Shown one piece after another: positions 7,807-16,616 of a DNA stretch of 64,000 nucleotides. How positions within the stretch are numbered: position 1 is the first letter of the stretch; each line of letters opens with the position of its first letter. The position numbers and the translations under genes were made by a program. Source of the DNA: Nocardia suismassiliense (GTDB lineage Bacteria > Actinomycetota > Actinomycetes > Mycobacteriales > Mycobacteriaceae); contig NZ_LT985361.1 of assembly GCF_900269665.1 (NCBI RefSeq), positions 6,057,832-6,121,831 on the forward strand, given 5' to 3'. The notes below the pieces were generated by a model. It was not told where the DNA came from. It saw only the letters and a program-made list of their open reading frames with translations, and ran no database searches.

Positions 7807-8766
7807 ATGGCAATCCAGGAAATACCGATCATCACTCCCGCGCCGCGGCCGCCGGCGAAACCGCGTCGCGTCAGCCGGGACACGCTCACCGCGTGGCTCT
7901 ACCTCGCGCCTGCGGGGCTGCTGCTCGCCGCCGTGCTGATCTATCCGATCTATCAGATCGTCCTGATCTCGTTCTACGACTATGGGCAGGCGCAGGCCAC
8001 CGGTGCCGCGCCGCTGGAGTTCATCGGGCTGGGCAATTACCGAGAACTGCTCTCGGACAGTCAGTTCTGGCTCGTGCTGGCCAACACCTTCGTATTCGGT
8101 GGGGTGTGCGTGGTCGGCGGACTGGTGGTCGGCACAGCCTTGGCCGTCCTCGCGACGCGCATCCGGGCGGTACCGCGGATGATCCTGTTCCTCGCGGCGC
8201 TCGGCGCGTGGGCGACGCCGGCCATGGCCGGGTCCTACGTCTGGCTCTTCCTGTTCGATGCCGACTTCGGCATCGTCAACGAAGCGCTGTCCGGTCTCGG
8301 GTTCCGGTCGATGGACGGGCACTCGTGGACCTTCGGCACGCTCAGCGCGTTTGCACTGGTTGCCGCCGAGGTGATCTGGTGTTCGTTCCCGTTCGTCATG
8401 GTGACCATGTACGCGGGCATCAAGGCGATCCCGGAGGAGATACTGGAGGCCGCGGCGCTGGACGGCGCGTCGACGTGGCGGGCGGCTCGCTCGGTGATCC
8501 TGCCGATCCTGAAGCCACTGCTGCTGATCGCGACGATCCAGTCGATCATCTGGGACTTCAAGGTGTTCACCCAGATCTACGTCATGACCAATGGCGGCGG
8601 TGTCGCCGGGCGCAACCTGGTGCTCAATGTCTACGCCTACCAAAAGGCCTTCGCCGGGCAGGAATACGGGCTCGGCTCAGCGATCGGAGTCCTGATGACG
8701 CTGTTGCTGTTGTCGATCACCGGGTTGTACGTCCGGTCCCAGCGCAGGAGCACCCCATGGCAGTGA
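7807..8766 (+). CDS. Sugar ABC transporter permease (first)
   Basis: 319 residues with a short cytoplasmic N-terminus and six predicted membrane helices, the first being AWLYLAPAGLLLAAVLIYPIY. The EAA loop that docks the ATPase reads EAAALDGASTWRAARSVILPILKP. This is the MalF/UgpA-type inner-membrane subunit. It starts 6 bp after the binding-protein stop, and its end overlaps the second permease by 10 bp, indicating tight translational coupling. Confidence 0.95.
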   Translation: MAIQEIPIITPAPRPPAKPRRVSRDTLTAWLYLAPAGLLLAAVLIYPIYQIVLISFYDYGQAQATGAAPLEFIGLGNYRELLSDSQFWLVLANTFVFGGVCVVGGLVVGTALAVLATRIRAVPRMILFLAALGAWATPAMAGSYVWLFLFDADFGIVNEALSGLGFRSMDGHSWTFGTLSAFALVAAEVIWCSFPFVMVTMYAGIKAIPEEILEAAALDGASTWRAARSVILPILKPLLLIATIQSIIWDFKVFTQIYVMTNGGGVAGRNLVLNVYAYQKAFAGQEYGLGSAIGVLMTLLLLSITGLYVRSQRRSTPWQ

Positions 8767-9626
8767 AAACAATGCCGCGCACACCGCGCAAGCCCGGACG
8801 GCTTGTCGCCGAGGTGGTCGCGGTGGTGATCGCCGGGTTCGTCGCCTTCCCGCTGTACTGGATGGCGCTGTCGGCGCTCAAGCCGCCGGGCGAGATCCAG
8901 TCGGCCGACCCGAGACCGTGGACCTTGGCGCCCAGCCTGGACAGTTTCACCCGGGTGCTGTCGATGAACGGTTTCGGACGGTTCTTCCTCAACAGCTTGC
9001 TGATCGCCGTTGTCGTGGTGTTTCTTTCGCTACTGCTGTCGTTCCTGTCCGCAGTGGCGTTGACCCGCTTCCGGTTTCGCGGACGGACGGTGCTGCTGGT
9101 GATGATCCTGGTGGCGCAGATGGTTCCCGTTGAAGCGCTGACGATTCCGCTGTTCTTCCTGATGCGCTCGGTCGGCGGTACGGTTCCGGCGTTGGGGCTC
9201 AACGAACTCGGCTCGATCATGCTGGTGGATCTGGTGTTCAGTCTGCCGCTGGCCATCTGGCTGCTGCGCGGGTTCGTCGCGGCGGTGCCGGTCGAGCTGG
9301 AGGAGGCGGCGAAACTCGATGGGGCGAGCCGGCTTCGGTTCGCCTGGCAGATCCTGCTGCCACTGGTGGCGCCGGGACTGGTGTCGGTCAGTGTGCTGTC
9401 GTTCATCCACGCCTGGAACGACTTCCTGTTCGCCAAGACATTCATCATCTCCAAGACCGAGAATCAGACGCTGCCGCAGGCGATCCTGGTGTTCTTCAAA
9501 CCGGAGGACACTGATTGGGGCGCGGTGATGGCGGCCTCGACGCTGATGACGATTCCGGCGCTCGTGCTGTTCGTGCTCGTGCAGCGCAAGCTGGTCTCCG
9601 GGCTCGGCGGGGCGGTGAAGGGCTGA
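8757..9626 (+). CDS. Sugar ABC transporter permease (second)
   Basis: 289 residues starting at ATG 8757, 6 bases after CAGGAG and overlapping the previous permease. It has six membrane helices and a MalG-type EAA loop (EEAAKLDGASRLRFAWQILLP). Together with the first permease it forms the membrane channel for the lipoprotein-delivered sugar. Its stop is one base before the GH20 start, so import and hydrolysis are produced together. Confidence 0.95.
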   Translation: MAVKTMPRTPRKPGRLVAEVVAVVIAGFVAFPLYWMALSALKPPGEIQSADPRPWTLAPSLDSFTRVLSMNGFGRFFLNSLLIAVVVVFLSLLLSFLSAVALTRFRFRGRTVLLVMILVAQMVPVEALTIPLFFLMRSVGGTVPALGLNELGSIMLVDLVFSLPLAIWLLRGFVAAVPVELEEAAKLDGASRLRFAWQILLPLVAPGLVSVSVLSFIHAWNDFLFAKTFIISKTENQTLPQAILVFFKPEDTDWGAVMAASTLMTIPALVLFVLVQRKLVSGLGGAVKG

Positions 9627-9627
9627 C

Positions 9628-11058
9628 ATGCCAGGATTCGACACGCTGCTCCCCCGGCCGGTTTCGGCGGTGCCGCGGCCCGGCGTCTGCGCATGGCCCG
9701 CACAGCTCGACGTGCGCACCGATAGCGGTTTGCCGCCGGAGGGGTACCGACTGGAGATCGCGACCAGCGGTATCACGCTCACCGTGGCGGATGATGCGGG
9801 CCGGAACCACGCGCAGCAGACTCTGCGTCAGCTCGCCGGCCCGGATGCGTTCCGGGCCGCGGTGATCGGGGCCGAGGGGCGCACCGTGCCGTGCGGGGTG
9901 ATCGAGGATCATCCGCGGTTCCGTTGGCGCGGTTGCCTGCTCGACGTCGCCCGCAACTTCCGCACGAAAGCCGAAGTCCTGCGGTTCATCGACCTGCTCG
10001 CCGTGCACAAACTCAATGTGCTGCACCTGCACCTGACCGACGATCAGGGCTGGCGTATCGAGGTCCCCGAGTTCCCGAAGTTGACCGAAATCGGCTCGTG
10101 GCGAACGGGATCGATGGTGGGCCGGCATGACGGGCCGGAGCGTGACGGCCGACCGCACGGTGGCTTCTACACCACCGACGACCTTCGGGAGATCGTCGCG
10201 TACGCGGCCGGGCGGTCGATCACCGTGGTGCCGGAGATCGATGTACCGGGTCATGCCCGCGCCGCGATCGCCGCTTACCCGGAGCTCGGACCGGAACCTG
10301 AAACTGCCTGGGAGGTATGGACTTCCTGGGGTATCAGCACCTCGCTGCTCGATCCCACCGCGCATACGCTCGACTTCTTCCGCCGAGTCTTCGATCATGT
10401 GCTGTCCGTGTTCCCGTCGCCCGTCATCGGTATCGGCGGCGACGAGGTTCCCGGCGCGACACCGGCGCACGCTCGCCTCGTCGCCGACCTCGCCACCCAT
10501 CTGGCGGCCCGTGGTCGACGGGCGCTCGGCTGGGACGAGGTGCTCGACGCAGGTACGTTGCCGCCCATGGTGATCGGCGCATGGCGTGACGATGCCGCGG
10601 CTACTCGCGCGGTCGCAGCGGGCCACGAGGTGGTGCTGTGCCCGGAGGACCACCTCTACCTCGACCACCGACAGTCCGATCATCCCGATGAACCGATCCC
10701 CGTGGGCTACCTGCGCACCCTGGAAGACGTGTACGGCTACGAGCCGCCGCTCGACGGAACGCAAGTCGCCGGTATTCAAGCTCAGCTGTGGAGCGAGCAC
10801 CTCGACACGGTGCGGCGAGTCGACTACGCCGCCTTCCCCCGGCTCTGCGCGGTCGCCGAACTCGCGTGGAGCCCGCCGGGCCGCAGTTACACCGAATTCC
10901 TGCCTCGGCTACGCGATCATCACCTGCCTCGCCTGGCTGCCCTCGGCGTCGAATACCGGCCTCTCAACGGTCCCCTTCCGTGGCAAACCCGCCCCGATGT
11001 TCCGCCAACCGCCCACCGCCCCAACCACTTACCCATCGCCAGCCGGTCAGCCCGCTAG
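9628..11058 (+). CDS. Beta-N-acetylhexosaminidase, GH20
   Basis: 476 residues with no signal peptide, so it acts in the cytoplasm on imported oligosaccharide. A short N-terminal alpha/beta domain is followed by the GH20 barrel: RGCLLDVARNF, KLNVLHLHLTDDQGWRIE, VPEIDVPGHARA and the catalytic pair Asp272-Glu273 in GIGGDEVPG. The enzyme removes terminal GlcNAc/GalNAc by substrate-assisted catalysis. Its place at the end of a sugar ABC operon argues for chitobiose or a GlcNAc-containing glycan as substrate. Confidence 0.95.
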   Translation: MPGFDTLLPRPVSAVPRPGVCAWPAQLDVRTDSGLPPEGYRLEIATSGITLTVADDAGRNHAQQTLRQLAGPDAFRAAVIGAEGRTVPCGVIEDHPRFRWRGCLLDVARNFRTKAEVLRFIDLLAVHKLNVLHLHLTDDQGWRIEVPEFPKLTEIGSWRTGSMVGRHDGPERDGRPHGGFYTTDDLREIVAYAAGRSITVVPEIDVPGHARAAIAAYPELGPEPETAWEVWTSWGISTSLLDPTAHTLDFFRRVFDHVLSVFPSPVIGIGGDEVPGATPAHARLVADLATHLAARGRRALGWDEVLDAGTLPPMVIGAWRDDAAATRAVAAGHEVVLCPEDHLYLDHRQSDHPDEPIPVGYLRTLEDVYGYEPPLDGTQVAGIQAQLWSEHLDTVRRVDYAAFPRLCAVAELAWSPPGRSYTEFLPRLRDHHLPRLAALGVEYRPLNGPLPWQTRPDVPPTAHRPNHLPIASRSAR

Positions 11059-11242
11059 CGGCGCGGTCGAACAGCGCTCCCGCGCAGCGTTCGGCGTGGG
11101 GCGAGGTCCTCGATGGCCCCTTGTGAACCAGGACCATTCCCCCGCTGCGCAGCGAGTCGACATCCAGATCGGCCGCTGTGGATCGGTCGGCACACCCGAT
11201 GGCTACGGACAGCCGGCGGCCCAGTGTGTCATCGATGCCGGC

Positions 11243-11785
11243 TCACTCAGGCCTCCAGTCGATCGACTCCGCCCACGCTTCCGCGCGCTGGGTGATTTCG
11301 GCGATCAACGACCCCTTGGCGTCGGCGTAGGCGTTCATATCGGGCCAGTTCTGCTGCGCGAGCTGCCTTTTGAGTTGCTCGTAGGCGGCGCGGTCATGGA
11401 CGTTGTGCCGCAACCAGTCACGGAACAGGAGGTGGCGGCGTTCCCAGTCACTGCCGACGGTCGCGATATGGACGTGCACGTCGCGCTGCACAGTTCGGAC
11501 CATACGGTGGGCGGGCTCGCGGACGCGAAGCTGGTACCCCGCAGCCAGTAGCGGGGGAAGATACGCCGCCTCATCCTCGACGTCGGGCACGCAGACGTCG
11601 ATATCGATGATCGGCTTGGCGGCGAGTCCGGGCACCGAGGTCGAGCCGATGTGGTCGATGCGGCGGGCGGTGGTGCCGAGTGCGCGGGCGATGCGCGCGT
11701 GCTCTTCGGTGAAGCGCTGTGGCCAGGCGGGGTCGTAGTCGACGATGCGGATGTCCCGTTTCTCGATGCCGCCGATCAGTTCCAT
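11243..11785 (-). CDS. GrpB family protein (UPF0157, nucleotidyltransferase fold)
   Basis: 180 residues from the ATG at 11785; the longer open frame upstream looks non-coding. The family hallmark HIGSTSVPGLAAKPIIDIDV (residues 45-64) contains the nucleotidyltransferase G-S motif and the two acidic residues Asp61 and Asp63. Later motifs such as HIATVGSDWERRHLLFRDWL match the GrpB family. The cellular role of the family is not established. The gene stands alone, and the minus frame after its stop stays open but shows no start. Confidence 0.88.
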   Translation of the reverse strand: MELIGGIEKRDIRIVDYDPAWPQRFTEEHARIARALGTTARRIDHIGSTSVPGLAAKPIIDIDVCVPDVEDEAAYLPPLLAAGYQLRVREPAHRMVRTVQRDVHVHIATVGSDWERRHLLFRDWLRHNVHDRAAYEQLKRQLAQQNWPDMNAYADAKGSLIAEITQRAEAWAESIDWRPE

Positions 11786-11948
11786 CCCACTATCTTCGCG
11801 CGTCCGCCGCTTCGGTAAAAGGTGGGACGTATTTCGGGCATGGACCAGACCCCTACCCGTGAATGAGGCACGGACAGAGGTCTGGTCCATTTCGAAGAGG
11901 TGTCGCGCGACTGAATGACGCTAGGCGGGGATCACTATTGTCGAGGTA

Positions 11949-12608
11949 TCAGCATTTCTTCCACGAGAAGTGATAGGTCGTGTTGATTGCTCCGTCGACA
12001 GAATCCATGGTGATGAAACTGGTGGTCTTCTTCGGGTCCGAGGTCCCGGCGTCGACCCGCAATTGGGTGTTGATATTGAAATTGCGGTATTCGCCACACG
12101 GCTTGTAGACGATCGCGCCGACCTCGGTCTTGTCGGTCGCCTGCCAGTCGTCGTTCATGCCACCCTTGAACGTGTGGTCGATGAATGCGGTCGGCGAGTT
12201 GCCCTGGAAGTAGTATCGTGCCCTTTCCAGCGCCGTCGCGCCCTTCTCCAAGTGCGCGAAGCCGCGGTAGTCCGCCTGCGCGATCCCGTAGGTGAAGCCT
12301 TGTGGGACATGGACATCCAGGTTGATCTGGCAGTTCTTACGGAAGTCGGTCGGGTTCGACCCCACACCCACCTGCGCGGTGTACGCACTGTAGGTGACAG
12401 TGAAGGCCGTGTTGTCGGGCGATACCGCGACCGCCGCGGTTCCCTGTGGGCAGCCGGTGCCATTGACGGTCACCACGTCGATGACAATCTTGTCGGGGGG
12501 CGTCGGCATGTCCCGATCGTGCGTCGGCGCTCCAGAAGCCGGCGAACCCGCCAGCGGAATAGCAAGCGCGAATATTGCTGCGCCGAGGATTGTTGCTTTT
12601 TTATACAT
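11949..12608 (-). CDS. Secreted DUF4360 protein
   Basis: 219 residues beginning at the ATG before a clear signal peptide (MYKKATILGAAIFALAIPLA, cleavage near SGA/PTH). The mature part has four cysteines (in TGCPQG, KNCQ, KPCGEY and the C-terminal KKC), which probably form two disulfides. YRGFAHLEKGA and the beta-rich remainder match DUF4360, a family of small secreted actinobacterial and fungal proteins of unknown function. A GAGG ribosome site precedes the start. The upstream region is visibly AT-richer, consistent with a promoter. Confidence 0.85.
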   Translation of the reverse strand: MYKKATILGAAIFALAIPLAGSPASGAPTHDRDMPTPPDKIVIDVVTVNGTGCPQGTAAVAVSPDNTAFTVTYSAYTAQVGVGSNPTDFRKNCQINLDVHVPQGFTYGIAQADYRGFAHLEKGATALERARYYFQGNSPTAFIDHTFKGGMNDDWQATDKTEVGAIVYKPCGEYRNFNINTQLRVDAGTSDPKKTTSFITMDSVDGAINTTYHFSWKKC

Positions 12609-12803
12609 TTGGTGCCTCACAGTGCTCCGGGATCGGATGGAACTCACTGTAAGTCGTTTAAACCCGCCCGCAGCTCCCCAGCCGAAGTGGGGAAAATACG
12701 TAAATTGCCCCGTCGCTACATAATTGGCGGCAGCTCCTCCGGATACGGCGATAACCGTTGAATGTTGGAGTTTTGAGTGATCCCGTATCGCGGTCCGTTC
12801 GAT

Positions 12804-13685
12804 TCACGGTCGGAGGAGATGAAATGTTTCCATACGCTTTCGATGGTACTCGAGATCGTCCTCGTCGTGCTCGACGCCGCGCGCGACCGCGATGCCGAAA
12901 TAGACTGCCTCCCTGCGCAATCGGTGCCGCATCAGTTGCGCGAGCGCCACATCGTCCAGCTGCCCGGCTGTCCCGCCTTCGGCGTGGTAGTGGTCGACGA
13001 ACTCGCGCGCGTCCGCGAGATCACGCCCCAGAACATCGGCGAACTCCAATGCGGCGGAAGCCAGTTCGACCTCCGGCGGGGCGACCAGTGCCTCATCCCA
13101 GTCGAGCACAGCGGTGACATGACCGTCCCGAGCCAGCAGATTGCCCTCGTAGTAGTCGCCGTGCAGGGGTTGCGGGCGGGCGGTGCGGCTGAACTCGGCG
13201 AGCCACCGGTCCAGGTCGGGATCCGGCAGTTCCGGGGACGGCGCACCGTCGAGCCCGATCTCGAGAAACGACTGCTTGGGCCGCGGCGGCGGTCGATGGT
13301 CCGCCAGCGCGCGGTGCACGCGCGCCAAGAGCCGGGCCGCCTCGGCGAACTGCACCGGGTCCTCACTGCTGGCCCACTGACCCTCGATCAGTGGCCACAC
13401 GGTGATCGGGCGGCCCGCCACCAGCTGCACCGTCGACCCGTCCGCGCGCGGCAACGGCGCCACCGCCTCGGGCACCGTGCGGGCGGTGGCAACCGCAATG
13501 CTGTTGCACCATTCGACCTCGGCCGGGTCGCGATCCAGCGCGCCGATCCGTACGACCACGTCGCCGACGCGGTAGGCCGCGGACTCCTCGCCGCCGTGCA
13601 ATCGCTCCCCGTCACCCTTGTACCCCCATTCGGCGGCAACGGCGGCTCGGATGTCCTCGGTCAGCGGCAGGGCGACGTAGATCAC
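12804..13685 (-). CDS. Aminoglycoside phosphotransferase (APH)-family kinase-like protein
   Basis: 293 residues with the APH/choline-kinase fold. The catalytic loop is LHGDYYEGNLL (His175, Asp177, Asn182) and the metal-binding Asp is Asp195 in VLDWDEA. The N-terminal lobe (AYRVGDVVVRIG) carries the nucleotide-binding strands. The family phosphorylates small molecules such as aminoglycosides, macrolides or metabolites; nothing here identifies the substrate, and most chromosomal members are not proven resistance genes. Monocistronic. Confidence 0.88.
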   Translation of the reverse strand: MIYVALPLTEDIRAAVAAEWGYKGDGERLHGGEESAAYRVGDVVVRIGALDRDPAEVEWCNSIAVATARTVPEAVAPLPRADGSTVQLVAGRPITVWPLIEGQWASSEDPVQFAEAARLLARVHRALADHRPPPRPKQSFLEIGLDGAPSPELPDPDLDRWLAEFSRTARPQPLHGDYYEGNLLARDGHVTAVLDWDEALVAPPEVELASAALEFADVLGRDLADAREFVDHYHAEGGTAGQLDDVALAQLMRHRLRREAVYFGIAVARGVEHDEDDLEYHRKRMETFHLLRP

Positions 13686-13768
13686 GCATTACTTCTACCA
13701 GCGTGGCTGATCGGGACGCAGCTGGATTTCGCGGCCGGACGCGCCAGGGCGGCACCTCTAGCCACCAG

Positions 13769-13790
13769 GCGTAATACACGCGTATTATGC
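13769..13790. promoter_or_regulatory. Operator/promoter palindrome of toxin-antitoxin unit
   Basis: Arms GCGTAATAC (13769-13777) and GTATTATGC (13782-13790) are inverted around ACGC with one mismatch. The right arm contains TATTAT, a good -10 box, and covers the first possible ATG (13787). A ribbon-helix-helix dimer bound here would block transcription of the unit. Confidence 0.6.
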
Positions 13791-14074
13791 GGAGTGTGGG
13801 TTTCGAGTGGCCTGATTGGGCGTTGGACATGCTCATCGGGATCTCTCCGAACGAGGTGATGCAGGTGCTGACCAAGCAGCGACGATGGCCACGCCGCGGT
13901 CGCGGCAGTACGGGCATCGAGATGCTCACGATCTGGGGCCGCACGGCCGCGGGCCGACCGCTGATCGTGGGCCTGCGCCAAGCCGAGCCTTGGCAATGGC
14001 AGATCGTCGCCGCCCGACCGATGAGCCCGGAGCAGGTAGCCGAGTTCGAAAAGTGGGAACAGGAGAACCAGTGA
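13787..14074 (+). CDS. BrnT-like toxin-type protein
   Basis: 95 residues. It shares the BrnT layout of an N-terminal FEW, a GISPNEV helix, an R-rich strand and GRTAAGRPLIVGLRQ leading to a C-terminal helix, so it may be an RNase-type toxin; similarity is by pattern only. Its stop overlaps the start of a ribbon-helix-helix protein (TGATG), the normal toxin-first order of brnTA. The ATG lies inside the palindrome and -10-like TATTAT; GTG 13796, 8 bp past that box, would give a leaderless mRNA and may be the real start. Confidence 0.65.
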   Translation: MRSVGFEWPDWALDMLIGISPNEVMQVLTKQRRWPRRGRGSTGIEMLTIWGRTAAGRPLIVGLRQAEPWQWQIVAARPMSPEQVAEFEKWEQENQ

Positions 14075-14406
14075 TGGGCGACAACGATTTTCCGGCCACC
14101 CCGCAGGGCGTGGACGAGTTGATGGACAGCCTCGTCTTCGATGACGCACCGGTACGCGAGGCCGACGTGCCGCCGCCGATGACGCCCGGCGAGGACATCA
14201 TGGTGGTGCGCTCGCTGCGACTCCCCCTCGACATGGACCAATCCATCAAGGCCGAAGCCCAGGCCCGCGGCATCTCCATGAGCGAACTCATCCGCGACTG
14301 GCTCGCCGTCGAACTCGCCGCCCTCGCCGACGACCAACCCATCTCCCGCGCCGACGCGTTGCGCGCGCTCGCCGGAGTCCGGCCGATCCACCCGCGCGCT
14401 AGTTGA
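14074..14406 (+). CDS. Ribbon-helix-helix (CopG/BrnA-like) antitoxin
   Basis: 110 residues, starting at an ATG that shares a base with the toxin stop and follows an AGGAG site. A flexible acidic N-terminus (1-45) precedes the RHH domain: MVVRSLRLPLDMDQSIKAEA, then ARGISMSELIRDWLAVEL. Unlike most antitoxins the DNA-binding part is C-terminal, so the acidic N-terminal half may wrap the toxin, as in BrnA. It probably autorepresses through the palindrome at 13769-13790. Confidence 0.78.
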   Translation: MGDNDFPATPQGVDELMDSLVFDDAPVREADVPPPMTPGEDIMVVRSLRLPLDMDQSIKAEAQARGISMSELIRDWLAVELAALADDQPISRADALRALAGVRPIHPRAS

Positions 14407-14425
14407 CTCCTCCGCTTCGAGTGGA

Positions 14426-14496
14426 GAACCGCACACCCTTTCTGTGAGCTGCACACCCGCTATACCGGGTGTGCGGTTCACACGAAGGGTGTGCGG
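14426..14496. repeat. Cluster of four GCACACCC motifs in alternating inverted order
   Basis: Between the antitoxin and the next gene, CCGCACACCCTT (14429-14440) mirrors AAGGGTGTGCGG (14485-14496), and GCACACCCG (14451-14459) mirrors CGGGTGTGC (14466-14474). GAACCGCACACCC can also pair with GGGTGTGCGGTTC in the inner copy, so two mutually exclusive folds exist. It probably serves as a transcription terminator for the toxin-antitoxin unit. Confidence 0.6.
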
Positions 14497-14620
14497 CTCG
14501 CGTAGGTGGGCGGGTGCCAGACGGCTGGCTTCCTCGGTGACCGCGGCGCAAGATTCACTACAGTGGCATTGCGCGCCTGGTCCACGACCGCACGGTGCAA
14601 CGACTTTCGGAGGTCTTTCG

Positions 14621-15550
14621 ATGAACGTGCTGGTACTGGGCGGCTACGGAGCGGTCGGCGCACACGTCGTCCGGCTGCTGCGGGCGGACGGTCTGCAGGC
14701 TCTGGCCGCCGGCCGAGATCCGGCCCGAGCGGACGTAGTACTCGACCTCTCCGCGCCGGACAGCTTCGATGCCGCACTGAACGACGTTGCCGCAGTAGTC
14801 AATTGCGCAGGCTCCGAGGACATCCGACTGGCCGAGACATGCGCCGGACGCGGCATCCCGTTCCTGGATATCTCTGCCACCAGCGAATACGTGCAGAGCC
14901 TGGAGAAGGTCGCGGGCCCGGTCGTCGTCGGTGTCGGTTTGGCCCCGGGCTTGACCACCCTGCTCGCCGTGGAAACCCTGGCCAACCACCGCGGCCCGGT
15001 CGACATCATGACCGGCCTCGGCTCCGGCGAAAAGCACGGCCCCGCCGCAACCGCCTGGACCTACGGCCTACTCGGCAAGCACTTCCCCGACCCTGACGGC
15101 ACCAGCATCCGAAACTTCACCAAGCCATCTCGTTTCGAGACACCGAAAGAGTCTGGCTACAAACCCGCCGCAGCCCTGCGCGCCGACTTCGCCGACCAGC
15201 ACCGCCTCACCCGAGAATTCGGGGTCCCGGTCCGCACCTACCTACGGCTCGACTCCCGCTCGGCCACCGCAGGTCTCGCCCTGCTCACCCGCGCGCCCGC
15301 ACTGAGTTCGCTTGCGCCGAAACACATGCCGGGCAGCGACCGCTGGGTGGTACTCGCCCGCGCGACGGACGGCTCGGCCCGCTGGGCGGCAGGCCGCGGC
15401 CAATCCCTGGCCACCGCTGTGGTCACCGCCGCCGTCGTGCAGGCGGTCCTCAACCGAACCCTCACCGCACCCACTTGGATCCACGAAATTCTCACCCTCG
15501 CCGACCTGCGGGATACGCTGCACGACAACGCAATCCATCTCGCGAGCTGA
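14621..15550 (+). CDS. Saccharopine dehydrogenase-like NAD(P)-binding protein
   Basis: 309 residues; the ATG at 14621 follows CGGAGG with ideal spacing. The N-terminus is a Rossmann fold (MNVLVLGGYGAVGAHVVRLL) followed by a second strand (ALAAGRDPARADVVLDL) and AAVVNCAGSEDIRLAETC, as in saccharopine dehydrogenase-like NADP-binding proteins. The C-terminal half has no catalytic motif I can assign. It converges on the EamA transporter with only 2 bp between stops. Function beyond oxidoreductase fold is unknown. Confidence 0.8.
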   Translation: MNVLVLGGYGAVGAHVVRLLRADGLQALAAGRDPARADVVLDLSAPDSFDAALNDVAAVVNCAGSEDIRLAETCAGRGIPFLDISATSEYVQSLEKVAGPVVVGVGLAPGLTTLLAVETLANHRGPVDIMTGLGSGEKHGPAATAWTYGLLGKHFPDPDGTSIRNFTKPSRFETPKESGYKPAAALRADFADQHRLTREFGVPVRTYLRLDSRSATAGLALLTRAPALSSLAPKHMPGSDRWVVLARATDGSARWAAGRGQSLATAVVTAAVVQAVLNRTLTAPTWIHEILTLADLRDTLHDNAIHLAS

Positions 15551-15552
15551 AC

Positions 15553-16392
15553 TCAAGCAAGCGCGATGCCGGTAATCGAGGCAGCTGCCAAAACCAACCC
15601 GACCACTTGCGTTCGGGTCACGCGCTCCCGTAACACCGTGAGCCCGAGCACAACTGGAATGACGGGGTACAGCGCCGCCAGCACCACGGCGATCGCGAGC
15701 AACTGCTGCCAAGTGGCCCAGGTATAGAGCACCACCCCCGCCGTTCCGAGCGCCCCGGTACCGACCGCCCCGAGCAGCAGCCGAGGACGCATCCGCACCG
15801 ACGCGTGCACACCCACTGCGAGCGGCACGATCGCAACCACCGAGGCGAAACGGCTGACGACCAGCGGCCACAACCCGGCCGCCGAGTCGATCCGGGCCAA
15901 CGCGATGAATTGCAAAGCGAACCCGGCCCCCGCGATCAGCCCGTCGACGCTGCCGCCGCTGAGGCGGTCATCGTGGTCGCGAGACCGGGAAACCAACCAC
16001 ATCGCCGGCCCGGCGGCGACAATGCCAGCCCAGCTGAGCAACGACGGCCGCTCCCCCAACAGCAACACACCCACCATCACCGGCAGCATCAATGCACCGA
16101 CGTCACTCAACGGCACCACCACACTCAACCGACCCCCGCTGACTCCGCGATAAAGGAACGTAACGCCGAGTCCGGTCCCGATCCCGGACAACGCCCCCCA
16201 CGCCAGCGCCGACGCGGTAACGTGCGGCGCCGCGACCAACGGAACCGCAGCCAGAATCAACACACTCCCGCCGATCTGCGCATACAACGCCACCGCCGTG
16301 GCATCAGCGCGACGCGACAGCAACGCGCTCAGAAAGTGCGTAGTGCCGAAGCACACCGCCGAAGCCAACGCCAGCAGTTCCCCCACACCCAT
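15553..16392 (-). CDS. EamA/DMT-family transporter
   Basis: 279 residues, about ten membrane helices arranged as two EamA repeats. The first begins GELLALASAVCFGTTHFLSALLSRR and the second around GLIAGAGFALQFIALARID. LGERPSLLSWAGIVAA and LRERVTRTQVVGLVLAAASI are the paired signature segments at the ends of the repeats. The start follows GGGAGG. Members export amino acids, nucleotides or other small metabolites; the substrate here is not predictable. Confidence 0.9.
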   Translation of the reverse strand: MGVGELLALASAVCFGTTHFLSALLSRRADATAVALYAQIGGSVLILAAVPLVAAPHVTASALAWGALSGIGTGLGVTFLYRGVSGGRLSVVVPLSDVGALMLPVMVGVLLLGERPSLLSWAGIVAAGPAMWLVSRSRDHDDRLSGGSVDGLIAGAGFALQFIALARIDSAAGLWPLVVSRFASVVAIVPLAVGVHASVRMRPRLLLGAVGTGALGTAGVVLYTWATWQQLLAIAVVLAALYPVIPVVLGLTVLRERVTRTQVVGLVLAAASITGIALA

Positions 16393-16616
16393 GATCGATA
16401 CCTCCCGCCGTCGCGATCCGACCCGCGCCGCGGCCCGATCTTGTACTGCTGCTGCGTAACCGGCCGCCCGGTCTCGAAACCCCCACGCACCGCCCACCAC
16501 CACCGGCAAACAACGAATGCGCAGATCAGCGGCGTGTCGGCCGTTACGGCGAACATCCCGATGCCAGGATGGACGGGCACAGAGGCAACGTTGTCGCCAG
16601 CTCGCCGAGGAGAGGT

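Noticed and set aside
6511..8643. Very long open frame on the minus strand across the sugar ABC operon
   Set aside because: Antisense to well-supported genes; codon use and composition (Arg/Gln/His-rich) show a shadow of GC-rich sense genes.
11059..11242. Minus-strand frame continuing past the GrpB stop into the GH20 gene
   Set aside because: The stretch reads like protein for about 55 codons but has no start, follows a stop, and then runs antisense to the hexosaminidase; could be a remnant but not supportable.
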